A stretch of 64,000 nt of DNA, taken from NCBI GenBank assembly GCA_030077755.1, contig JAQJZZ010000014.1, positions 3,038,001 through 3,102,000 on the forward strand. Reading direction: 5' to 3'. The position numbers and the translations under genes were made by a program. The notes beneath the pieces were generated by a model. It worked only from the letters and a program-made list of their open reading frames with translations. It had not been told where the DNA came from and searched no databases. Positions within the stretch are counted from its first letter, which is position 1; the number at the start of each line of letters is the position of its first letter. Below, one piece after another: positions 1-10,194 of this stretch. The stretch is from Filosporella fistucella. Its lineage: Eukaryota; Ascomycota; Leotiomycetes; Helotiales.

Positions 1-332
1 TGGGAATTTCCAAAAGCGTGTAGTTGCACGTTCCTGAGACCTAATAAATACCACAACAGATGAAGGGTGCATCTGAAAATAGCCGAAGGGGTGTGTAGTC
101 CTGAGACTTTCCTTTCTTCTTCTTCTTTGAATTATTTATTCCGTGGAGACATGAGGAGATTGTATAGCTCAACCGGGGCTTATATCTCACACTCACCGAC
201 TTTTTCTCACGTAACTCAAGTGGCGAAATAATAGCAATTGGGGATTAAATAAACGGAGTATGCTACCAAAGCTGATTGATTTTTTTGCTGTAGCTCATCT
301 TCTATGGAATCTCTACATATCAGATTTTCACA
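1..332. other. Left-edge intergenic sequence
   Basis: No coding frame is supported here. A pyrimidine-rich patch at about 111-140 and the sequence leading into the ATG at 333 are probably the promoter and leader of the first gene. Confidence 0.5.
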
Positions 333-1235
333 ATGTTTGCTCTCGTATTCCTGACAGCTGCTCTCTTCTTTCGCCCCTCTACTGCCTATACAGTGGTACC
401 TGGCCTTACTGATGCCTCTAATCCACAATGTACATCCGTCACGTTCTACTATCATAATCCGGCCGAATTGAGCGCTGCGACATCTTCATACCTCTCAAGC
501 AACTCTATCTGCACTACCCCCGCCAGCGACTATACAACTACAACAACAAGTTCCTCTACTGTTGCTAGCACATCTACTTCGTGCAATATTGTCCCTCAAA
601 TTCCCAATCCAGGGTTCGAAGATGTCACTATGTGTATGTCCCTTACCCTTTCAGTTTGACAATATATTCAACCAACAGCTCTGGTGGTATCCGCTAGCTG
701 ATAATAAATGTATTCTATATCGAGGTACCAACTCCGTTTCAGGAGATCACGAGTGTTAATTCGCGTCTTTTTAGCACCGTGGTTCCAGGTTGCAGGTACA
801 GGATCTGCAGCTGTGTTCTCTAACGGGGATCTCATTCTATCCGGGGTTCAACCTAACGACGCCCGTGGCGGAAACGGCTATCTCGCTATTTCCATCCCTC
901 CAGCAGCTCAAGCTGGGCAAGTTGTACTTGCCCAGCAAAATTTGGATGTCTGCGCTGGAGCTACGTACACCTTGACGGCGTGGTTCAACTTTCCGGGACA
1001 AGGGAGTCAGCCTATCAGCTCTAATGACTGCCAATATGGTGTGGCAGTTGATAATGCTGAGAAAGTGGTGGACTACAATGCTGGGATGGCAGCAAACGAG
1101 TGGTTCAATGTTACTTTGACATATACTTCTAATACAGATAAATTCGGGATAATTTTGATTGGAGCAGCCTGTAAAGTAACTAGTTTTCCTAATCGCGTCG
1201 TGTTAGTCGATGATTTCACGATTGAACGTATATAA
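333..1235 (+). CDS. Secreted protein with S/T linker and C-terminal beta-sandwich-like domain
   Basis: Two exons, 333-633 and 775-1235, give 253 residues. The intron 634-774 has a GTATGT donor and a TTTTTAG acceptor, and the phase-1 join produces a continuous Ser-Pro-Trp-Phe. Residues 1-18 form a signal peptide. A Ser/Thr-rich linker lies near residues 65-85. It is followed by NPGFED, the usual opening of CBM-cenC-like carbohydrate-binding modules. The domain body contains Trp, paired Cys residues and a closing VDDFTIER strand, which is typical of such jelly-roll modules in many fungal secreted proteins. By that analogy it may bind a polysaccharide at the wall or outside the cell. No catalytic domain is present. 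The exact module family is inferred, not tested. Confidence 0.8.
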
Positions 1236-2363
1236 ATGATAGAAAGACGAAGGAATTCACTAGTTATCATGATACAAGTGTCTTTATGAGCCCAAACTCA
1301 CAAGCTCCTATTCAGAATGACCTCCTATTTGAATATTTCTACCAGTTATCGTCGCAAACGGTGTCCTTCTCCTGTCATTTTCTAGAACTGTCCAATTTTC
1401 AGATTACTATGTACCTTTGCAAGTTTCCGCCTAGAATGGAATATTCCTACTTTATTAATTGTGCCAGCCATTCTAATTCGCTTACAGCCTCATCATGTAG
1501 TCAAGGTAAGTGTTCGTCTGTGAATACTGAACAATTATCGGTTGTTGTATTTGATATATCTCTGTATCACCTCCTAGCCTACATATTGAATCCATACTTC
1601 CTGGCCCGATTCCATTCTGCCAAGCTTTAAGTGTTTATTACGAGATGCCTTCACATCTGAGAATTTTTGTCGTAGATACTCAACGTGAAAATAAACATTT
1701 GAAATGTGATTTCCCTGTTCAGATAAGAACACTTTTATCAATTTAATTTGTTAAATCTTAAATCTGAACGTATTTTGAGAACTCGTGATTTGGAGATCCG
1801 CCGTCAATTATAAGTTCCCCGTCGATGCAGCTTTCCCCAATCGACCAATATGTATTTCCAATTATCATATGGACTTTGGATCCTTTCCCGTGTTCAGCAA
1901 ATTAGTTATCACATGATATTCTCAATTCTCGGAACCCTTTTTGTACCGAATCCCTTAACCTTCACTCGGACCCTTTTAGTTCCCTGATCCGTCGACCAAT
2001 GCAGTCGCCCTTAGAGCATAGCTCAAGAATTCATCTTCCTATCTATGTCTCTGATTGGCCACAATCAGCAAAATTTTCTCTTTCTCCATTCTAAATCCGG
2101 GGAAGCGGATTCCCCAGACGCTCTAGCTGCCGATCATCCCATGGACCGAAGTACCGTTCCGGACCCCACAATACCACATTCGTCACCTTTGCCCCTCGTC
2201 TCAAACATCTAGAACTTTCGTGTTTCCTCAACAATTCAGGTTTCTTTCCGAACTCTAGATTTACGCCCCGTATTTCCTTCATACTGTTGCTTGAGCTGTT
2301 TACTCATCTTCCAATTCACTTTCCTACTTACTATCCTTGCATTGGCCTCAAAGGGAAGACACG
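1236..2363. other. Intergenic, no supported gene
   Basis: A 114-codon open frame at 1286-1630 lacks any recognisable domain and shows no splice context, so I do not call it. The rest is AT-rich sequence with no repeat or RNA gene that I can see. Confidence 0.5.
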
Positions 2364-2689
2364 ATGGGAGGTTGTGTCTCGCATTTGAAGCGTGAGATGG
2401 TCAGTCCGCCTGCCAGAAGTGGGAACTGGGAAGGTCTTAATCCACGAAGACCCGAGGCGGTTGTTCCGAAGGAAAAGCACAATAAGGAAATGCAAGGAAA
2501 TGGAGCGCCACTGGTGAGGAAAGAGACACCAAGTGGAATTCCGGGTTTGACTTATGATCAAGCTGGACGCCCAGTGTAAGTTTTAGCTCCGTGGCAAGAG
2601 AATAAGTGCTAAATTTTTTTTTTTTTTGGCATAGATGGAGAGAGGAAAATGCTGTCAAGGTTGAGCATCAGGAGAACAGGGGATGGTGA
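2364..2689 (+). CDS. Small protein with myristoylation/palmitoylation-type N-terminus
   Basis: Two exons, 2364-2575 and 2635-2689, give 88 residues. The intron 2576-2634 is 59 bases, with a GTAAGT donor, a long T-run and an ATAG acceptor; the join yields Val-Trp. The start was taken at 2364, not the in-frame ATG at 2337, because it gives MGGCVS. This fits the N-myristoyltransferase consensus (Gly2, small residue at position 6), with Cys4 placed for palmitoylation. The remainder is charged, with no membrane segment and no recognised domain. Known dually lipidated proteins with this start sit on the inner face of the plasma membrane or on vacuole or endosome membranes. Function is unknown; the lipidation is an inference from the motif. 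Confidence 0.6.
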
Positions 2690-3158
2690 TTGATTGGCCA
2701 CGAGACGAAAATATCCAGACTGATCTATATCATGAATGGGAAGAGAATGAGCCGCATGCTGCCGGAGTTGGGGATGCCATTAGCACCACTACATTTACAC
2801 GCGCCGATAGGTCACACATTGCGGGAGCTCCGGGTTGTATGCTTTTACATGCGGGTTAGATCGCGGTGATTGCTTAGAATTGATTGGGAATGGGTTAAAG
2901 GACTGTGTTGTCACTTCACTCGAATTCATTCTGCACTGGTTAGTGTCTGCAATGACTTCTTGTAATTGCAAATACGAAAATTTGTCATTTAATTGCCATG
3001 ATCTGAGTACATTGATTCCCTACTTCTCAAGCATTTGCTATTTTTTCCGTCACCTCATTGTCGAATCAAAGTACTACTGCCTAGTTCTCTAAGCGTCGAG
3101 GTTGCTCAGTGTTTCTTTCTTCTGGCTTTCTTCAGGTCAACTCCATAGCTATATCGAA
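2690..3158. other. Intergenic between convergent genes
   Basis: Open frames here are short and overlap in several frames without splice support. I see no gene, repeat or RNA. Confidence 0.5.
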
Positions 3159-3741
3159 TTATTCCTCCTTTTTGCCATCCTTCTCCAATGTCCCGAGAAT
3201 GAAAGGCATCAATCCAAAAGCTCCCAAATCACACCAATACAGCCACTTCGCTATGCCTTTCCACATTTCCTCCTTCGCATCTATTGGTGCTTCTTCACCC
3301 ACATATTGGCTACCCGCAAACTCAATCAATATCATGATCAACAATGCCATACATCCTAGGAGGATTCTATTTGAAATTTGATTAGCACCACAGACAAATC
3401 TCAGTCTTACCCCGCTTCTACCCCTCCAACAGTTCCCAAGCCACATCAGGACGAATACCAAGAGCAAGAATATGAATAGTCTCAGAAACCCACCTATTCC
3501 ATCCTTTTTTCACATCCCATCCATTCACCACCCAATTGGAGCACACAACAATTGCCACAAACATAGCAGGCAACTCCATTATTTTCGCAATCGAAGGCGA
3601 GAGTCCGAAATAAGGAATGAAATATAGTTGTCTTATTACACCAAAGCAGAAACCAGTGGTGAAGACAGTGAGGGCATAGACGCAGGATAGAGGAAATATT
3701 CTTTGGAGATCAGGAAAGACCATTTGTCCAACAGTTAGCAT
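3159..3741 (-). CDS. Small four-helix integral membrane protein
   Basis: Exons on the minus strand are 3741-3422 and 3366-3159, coding for 175 residues. The intron 3367-3421 is 55 bases, with a GTAGAA donor, a GCTAATC branch and an AAATAG acceptor. Four hydrophobic segments are visible: one with VYALTVFTTGFCFGVIR, one around ELPAMFVAIVVCSNWVV, one around LLIMILIEFAG, and one near the C-terminus ending FALMP-like (FGLMPFILG). The layout, with GxxR after helix 1, ELP before helix 2 and a final F-x-L-M-P, matches a small uncharacterised membrane family I recall from bacteria and fungi. Its role is unknown. The donor is not ideal, so the exon join is less certain than the protein class. Confidence 0.65.
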
Positions 3742-4711
3742 TTTGGAAGATTGTAAGCAGCTGCGCGTTTGGGAATTAAATTCTTGGATATGAATTTCGA
3801 ATCTCGGTTCAGTGGAGCTCGATACGATTGATTCTTGTATGCTTCGTACACATTACACGAGGGTCTTGTTATAGGATGTCTTGCGATTGAGGTTCTGCGA
3901 TCAAGTGGTTATCACCCCATGTAGTGGGGTGACAGCTCACTGTCGCATGGCCTGTGACTTTCTGTAGAATTCTTACACCTCGACACTACTTCAGATTTCA
4001 AAAACACTGTAACCCGAGTGAATCATAAACATCCTCAAGTCACTATCAGAATTTAATGAGATTCCAATTCCAAATTTGGTTTGGGAAGTTGTGCGGGAAT
4101 TATTTTCAGTGAGTGTAAGTCTTCCTCTCTCGCCTACACAATACAATCACTGCAGTATGTCATTCAAGTTGCTTTATGTATCAACATCATCGCATGAGAA
4201 GGGGAGAGTGTAGTAAAATGAATCAGATAACCAGACAATTATTGGAAAGCACACGTGATGGTGTATCCAATTACAGGATTCCATTATTGGAATGATCTTT
4301 TAAACTAAAGTAGAGATACTAGTATCTTTGTAAGTACTGGTTCCGACTTTTGTCTGACATCTTGGAGAATTATCGATCACACGACGTACCTATTACCCAG
4401 ATCATGTGATACGTCAAGGCATAATAATACATTGTGCATCACTCAGGACTACTTCTGTCGATATCCCGGAACTAAAACGCCTTTCTCTTGCTTATTAGCT
4501 AGGATGATGAGCAAGAATTGATACCTAGGCACGTTTGAAACGTGGACTCTTGGCAAAGTATGAAATTCACGTGATACCAACACTGTTGCCAAATTTGAGG
4601 TTTAGGCTATAACATACCACGTCAACTCTGCCAACCTCTCTCATCAGAAAGTCACTCGCAAATACAACAGCAAACGGTCCGTCATTGAGGAACATTCAAA
4701 TATAGCTCACC
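3742..4711. other. Divergent intergenic promoter region
   Basis: About 970 bases separate a minus-strand gene from a plus-strand F-box gene. CACGTGA, an E-box-type core used by fungal bHLH factors, occurs near 4252 and 4567. No coding frame is supported. Confidence 0.45.
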
Positions 4712-6018
4712 ATGGCATTCTCAAAATTCTTAGACTTCCCAGTTGAAGTGCAGGATCAGATCATAGAGATGTGTTCTCCACAAGACAAGCTAGCCTTCGG
4801 TGGGTGAAATCTAACTTTGTTGTGCACCACTGACTCTATATAGCCCAAACCTCTAAGTCGGTGAACCATCAAGCAATTCTCTACCTCTATCGCCACGTAG
4901 ACATCAGCTTCCATCATACGCCGGGTCTTTTCCTCAGCCGTTCTATGAAATTGGTACCGTCGGACAACGCCAACATCGAGGTGTGTCCGATGCAGCAAAC
5001 TTGCGAGCAAACCCAACGTATGTTTTTCGATGCCTTGAAGATACATCCTGAGTATGCAAATCTTGTAATCGACCTCACCTGGACATATTTCTCCGAATAT
5101 GATGATTGGGAGGAGGCTATAAGCCAACAGCCAATGTGGGATTGCCTATCGCTTCTGAAATCTGTCAAACGCCTCGATTTCTATTCTCTTGCTTGCCAAC
5201 GCGAAAAGATATCTCCTCCCCCCTTGTTCCCGAACGCAGAGCACATTTGTCTTGGTGGACAGATGACTTTCGCGTTCGCGCAGTCGATCCTCGGAGCCAT
5301 AGATCCTGCTAGACTCGTGTACCTTGAGCTCAACAACTTATCTGACTTCGGGCAACTCTTTCAACCTATCAAGAGGGATCCTTACGATGAAAATGATGAC
5401 GAGCCACGACATGTTCAAGATTCAGGACTGAATCTCTCGGTCATACCGGAAAGGGACGATGTTGATGGCAATCCGATCATCAGACACCCCGGATGTATGC
5501 GGGGCCATCTTCGGCGCCTAGAAGGACTCTGTCCTCGGCTCAAGCATCTATCACTTCGGAGTGTTGGACAGGATGATATTTTCAATCCTCTCTGGTCACC
5601 AGAAATTGATGCAGCTAGGTATCAAGAGTGGGCATCTTTTATCAACTCTGTTCAGCATACCTTGGAGACATTAATAATTGAGCAAGGCCTTGACGCCGAA
5701 GACATTGAGAGTATGCCTAGCTGTCGAGTGCCAGCACCCCAGTTTGGTCGACCTATGGATGCTAGATTCATGCAGCATATCGTTCCAACCCTCCTGAATG
5801 GTTCTTGGCCCTGTCTCAAGCTTATGAAAATTTCTGGCACAGGCGGTAGAGCCAGCCCGAACGTCCGGCAGTTTAACACCACAAACCCGGATATTGCTGA
5901 CTGCATTTATGAACAATTACGGACAAAGTTGGGCGCCGACATTAAACTGCTGGTCACAAGAGAAGCGACGAAATCATATTTTTCCACACCTTATTGTGGC
6001 AACCGGTACCGTTCATAA
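4712..6018 (+). CDS. F-box protein
   Basis: Exons 4712-4799 and 4844-6018 code for 420 residues. The 44-base intron (GTGGGT...TATATAG) falls inside the F-box, as is common in this fungal family, and the join gives LAFAQTSK. The N-terminus holds the short F-box: a Leu-Asp-Phe-Pro-Val-Glu-Val opening, then a Gln-Ile-Ile segment, Leu-Ala, and a Leu-Tyr-Arg-His-Val-Asp stretch. Family proteins bring substrates to SCF (Skp1-cullin) ubiquitin ligases through this motif. The C-terminal 350 residues carry spaced LxxLxL stretches that look like degenerate leucine-rich substrate-binding repeats. Substrate unknown. The initiator ATG lies in a good context directly before the F-box. Confidence 0.8.
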
Positions 6019-6185
6019 GCATCCAGCGACTACATCACGATTGCAAGTCATGATAGATAAGCTTGTGGATTCTGATTTCTTTATGCCTTAATGTAGCTTT
6101 GATGTTGCAAATCGAAATACTTGCAGTCAAGAGTGAATTTACAAAGCTTTTTGCGCAGACAGATTTCTCCTCGATTTTGGTCATA

Positions 6186-7851
6186 CTAGGAGCTCGCTAA
6201 ACCCAAAATATGTCAGATATGTCCCAGTCAGATATTACATACTTGGACAACTTACATATGTATGATTCCCATGATGTTCTCACGGGTTTGTCTGTACCCT
6301 GCGGCCATACATCGGCGTTGCAGGTCCCTGGCGCTTGGTTGACGCCTGTATACCTCACTCCTTTGCACAGATCGAGGGAATTGAAATAGTTGTATATCTG
6401 CCGTTGAGTTAGAGGTGCATTCACAAGATATCAAGTAAACTCACTGCCATCCATGCGTAACTATCTGCATTTTCAAAGCTGAATTCTTTTGTTTTTGTTC
6501 TTTGTGCCTTTTGGCCAGCCGCTGAAACCGTTGTACCCAAGTTCACGACGTTAAGCCAACCTCGCTCATCCTCGGGGTCATTGTTGAAATTCGTGTCAAG
6601 AGTCCAAGGAAGACTGTCAAAATTATCAGCTTTAGTCCGTCTTTTATGCAAAGAACAGACTGAGTGAGTTCGTGCAGCAGGATTCTCGCAGTCGAGTCAA
6701 GTTTATCAAGCCTACAAATTTTGGCTCGATCAGCAAGATTTGTGGCTTTAGCAAGTGCAGACAACTGCAGTTCAATTCGTCCCATTGTGGATTCGAAAAA
6801 TGGTGGACACAAGTGTAGTAACTGTGCATCTTGTGGATATATCGTTCCCGGCAAGTCTTTCACAAACTCGACCGGGATTACCATTGCTGCAGATGAGGTT
6901 CGTTAGCGTGGCCTGAGACTGGCTCATTGCCAATACATGTGTAGGTCAGCAGTTATAGTACCTTCGGGATAGACACCCTTCTCTTTTCCGCACTCGTTTT
7001 TGCCCGCGGTATTCGTCATACTTGGACCCCATGAAACGTAAAGTATGCGTTTATTTCGGTTAGGGGCAGCGATATTGTTTGTCATGTCGACTATGGTCTG
7101 ATATCTAATTGCAACTTTCTCAGAGGATTACGTGTTAGCTTTGCTCATAGATATTCGAGCGAAGGATGACGTGTACTTCTATTAATGTACTCTGGATCTG
7201 CACCGAAATATTGACCGTATGCTAAATGATACCCTGCGATCAATTGTCGGTAGCATCTGTTGAATTCTTTTCGTCCGGCCGCACTCAAGGTATCTGGATT
7301 GCTCTTCAGTCTTGGGCAATTTTTGACTGCATCAGTAAGCAGAAAAGCATCATATGCCGGTGAACCGATTTTGATCGCATCCAATGATGTGGCAGCCAAT
7401 TGAGCCATTTCAAGAGCATTTCCCCATGCTTTAATCACAACGTCCCTATTGAAATGTCGTCAGTGCTTTGTCATTTGGTCACTGGGATTGAGGAACGCTC
7501 ACATGTGCCACGAGTCCCATTGTGAACCTTCAAGTCCGATGAATTGCGTCCCCGGAGGAGGTGCAGTCTCTTCAACTCTTTTCGAAAGCCAGGAAGTCTA
7601 TGATTTCAAGTCAGTATCTTGTTCGCATTTTGGAAGTAAGAGCTTACTAGATTCTGATTTCCAACGTCAAAATCATCTTGAAATATGCTATCACGAATTT
7701 TCATCCGGGAAAATCCGTTTCCTAGTCCATTGATGGCAGGAATTGTGAGGGGCATCCATGTTGTAGAACTTGCGTCTGATGTATCGCTGTAGGGTAAAGC
7801 TAGACCATGCGTAATTGTGAAGAGTGAGAGAAGAGCAGTTTTTGAAAGCAT
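6186..7851 (-). CDS. Secreted HExxH metallopeptidase, M35-like (aspzincin-type)
   Basis: I join eight exons: 7851-7648, 7597-7503, 7445-7191, 7104-6962, 6886-6661, 6613-6445, 6397-6256 and 6196-6186 (414 residues). All phases agree. The protein begins with a signal peptide (MLSKTALLSLFTITHGLA). The zinc motif HELTH is built across the intron 6614-6660: HELT plus two bases lie upstream and the last base of the second His codon downstream. About 40 residues later comes ENADSYAWMA, which matches the NADxYAxxA segment of deuterolysin and peptidyl-Lys metallopeptidases. These are known as extracellular zinc proteases with HExxH plus a distal Asp. The last intron and the tail are uncertain: without it the frame continues to 6197. 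The donor at 7190 (GTACAT) is weak. A paralog sits at 49.6-50.9 kb. Confidence 0.75.
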
Positions 7852-8783
7852 GACTGCAAAGTCCTCGAAAGTTTGAACAAAAAAGTAAACGATTTGGCCT
7901 TTTAACAGTATTGTAAAGTATGTAGACTTTGATGCAGAATTGAAGTTTCCTGAATGACATATACTCTACTTCTATTTGTTGACCTACGGCTTTGTAGTAT
8001 TGCATTGCTATTCTAGTGCTTATAAATGAAGTCAGTGTTTCTGATCTATTACTATTCCTTCTATACTACATCGTAAATGCAACCGTTTGGAGGGCCTGTT
8101 GGTGTTAGACCTATTTCTGAAATACTTCTCCCAATGGCGTAGGAGACGCAGGTTTATCTTGAGCTGCTTATGAAGTAACATCTTCTAGATGAAACAGAAT
8201 TATTCATGTTGAACCATGGACTCGGGTGGCTCCGCCTCGCGACTTGGGGCTGAAAAGTCGCAGGCGACGTGGTCCCGGCCTCCAATAGGGGGCGAAAACC
8301 AGATGGTCCTATAATCATGCGCCTTGACTTTTGACCAACATTCCCTACAATTATTCTACGAGTAAGTATTAGCTCACTTGCTTTCCTCTTCGAGATCCAA
8401 GCGCCTGACTACGACATTCAATTGGACCAGCTTGGTTGTTCTTCACATTCTATAAATGATGTCTTCTCTGGAATCTCAAGTTTCTGCAGCCCGCGCTTTC
8501 CCGACCTTCATACCACTCCTTCTCATCTTCGGCTACATTTCAGGTTCTTGGTAAAGTGGAGTTCAGCTGATAATTACGGCAGTCATCCTATTTTGAGATA
8601 ATACTCACTTTCGGATCCCAAGTGACTGAGAATGGCCAGCGACCTTGCACAGTGCAACCGTACAAGTAACTCTATAAGACATCTATGCCCAAGGAAACCT
8701 TTGTGGTTGATTGTCACCGTAGTCCTAGACTTGCTTCAGTCAACATCACATCAAAGGTGTATAGTATCCTAGAATCTTGCGGC
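7852..8783. other. Divergent intergenic region
   Basis: This region separates the metallopeptidase (minus) from a secreted protein gene (plus). A GC-richer block at about 8215-8310 stands out from its AT-rich flanks. No gene is supported. Confidence 0.45.
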
Positions 8784-10194
8784 ATGAACAATATGAGAAC
8801 CCTCGTTGTACTCGCATTATTTGCCATCAATGAGCTTTCAATCAGAGTAGCTGCTATCAGCAACCATGGAGCGCCAAAGACCAATGGAAACAATGTATGC
8901 ACATCATAATCTCTGGCGAATCTCATCCTGATAACATGAGCAGCTTCAAGCACGTGATCCCCCCACCGTCACTCCAGTTACTGTTGCTCCACAGACCGCG
9001 GAGGCTAGTGGAGCATTCTCGACTTTATATGTCTCTTACTCAGGCGTGACTGTACAGTAGTTATATCCTTTTGCCGCAAAACCTTTGAAGTTGACATTTT
9101 ATCAGGAAAATTCGGCCGTCACTCAAGTTATTGGAGGTACAAGCACTGTTCTTCCTCTATGGTACTGTGATCCTGCCTTGAGTGCGGAAGCATGCAAAGG
9201 ATGCCCAGCTACAACGACTACCGGACAGCAGCCATGTCCAACTGATTTCAATATGCTTATGGTCGTTCCTCCGGTCGTTATGGTGGGAGTCTGGATGCCC
9301 CCTCCACATGGTCTTCCGACGCTCACCGTTGGGTCAGATGGCGTTCCCACCCCGAAAATTACACCAACTGCTACACCCAAACTCCCATCATCTCTTTCAA
9401 TAGAAACGACGACTACAGAAGAGCCTTTCATAGTTGATCCGCCCTGTACGATACCTCCAGTAAAAGCAGCCGACAAAGCATCTTCAGTCGAGCCGAATGC
9501 CCCAGTATGGACACCTCCAGCAGGCTCTCCTGGTCCGACTCTTACTGAAGCTCTTCCTGTCCTTCCAATTACAAATAATCCGGCAGCACCGACCGCATGG
9601 CTAGGCTGTGGTGCTGGTCAAAACAACCCATATGTGAATGGAGGTTTCTACCAGTTCGGTAACGACATCAGTCGAGATGATGCTCTATTTACCATTGGAA
9701 AGTTCTGCGAGGATGAAATAGCCGCGAAAGTTGTCATTGGTCCCTCAGACTCCCGGGACAAGAGCTTTCCCAAGATCAAACCTGTTGAATTTGTGTCAAA
9801 GAGTATTAAAACACCTGGCGGCAGTGGAAAAATCATGATTGGGATATGGTCTGACGTAAAGCGTTTGAACACCCAGAATCAGGACTGTCCAGCGAAAGAT
9901 AATCCATGGTTGTACACACTTGCGGACTCCATCGCATACGCTCCATGCAGGCAATACTTTGCGCAGGTAATGCATCCTAAGGATCAGATAATACATCAGA
10001 TCACTAACCCGGTGATATACAGGCTATCGAATATTGCGACAATGAGAAGAAAGCAGCAAGCTCGGATATTACCTGGTAGGTTCTTCGTAGAATCTATTTG
10101 TATGACGGTCATTGATTGAAGTAGGAAACACGGCGGGACATTTTTCACGAAATGTACTTATTTTTCGGTGTGGAAGGATCCAGACCAAAGATAG
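8784..10194 (+). CDS. Secreted Pro/Thr-rich protein with C-terminal Cys domain
   Basis: Five exons (8784-8894, 8944-9051, 9106-9966, 10023-10075, 10125-10194) give 400 residues with every phase consistent. A hydrophobic signal segment (TLVVLALFAINELSIRVAA) opens the protein. Residues from about 110 to 215 are Pro/Thr/Ser-rich and probably O-glycosylated. The C-terminal ~180 residues form a folded module starting AWLGCGAGQNN and containing Cys pairs, an EYCDNEKK stretch after intron 3 and a final KCTYFSVW. The C-terminal part looks like a repeatedly seen fungal extracellular domain with no assigned function. It could be a wall-associated protein. The alternative start at 8793 is three codons downstream. 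Confidence 0.7.

Noticed and set aside
1286..1630. 114-codon open frame
   Set aside because: No domain, signal peptide or splice support; AT-rich chance frame.
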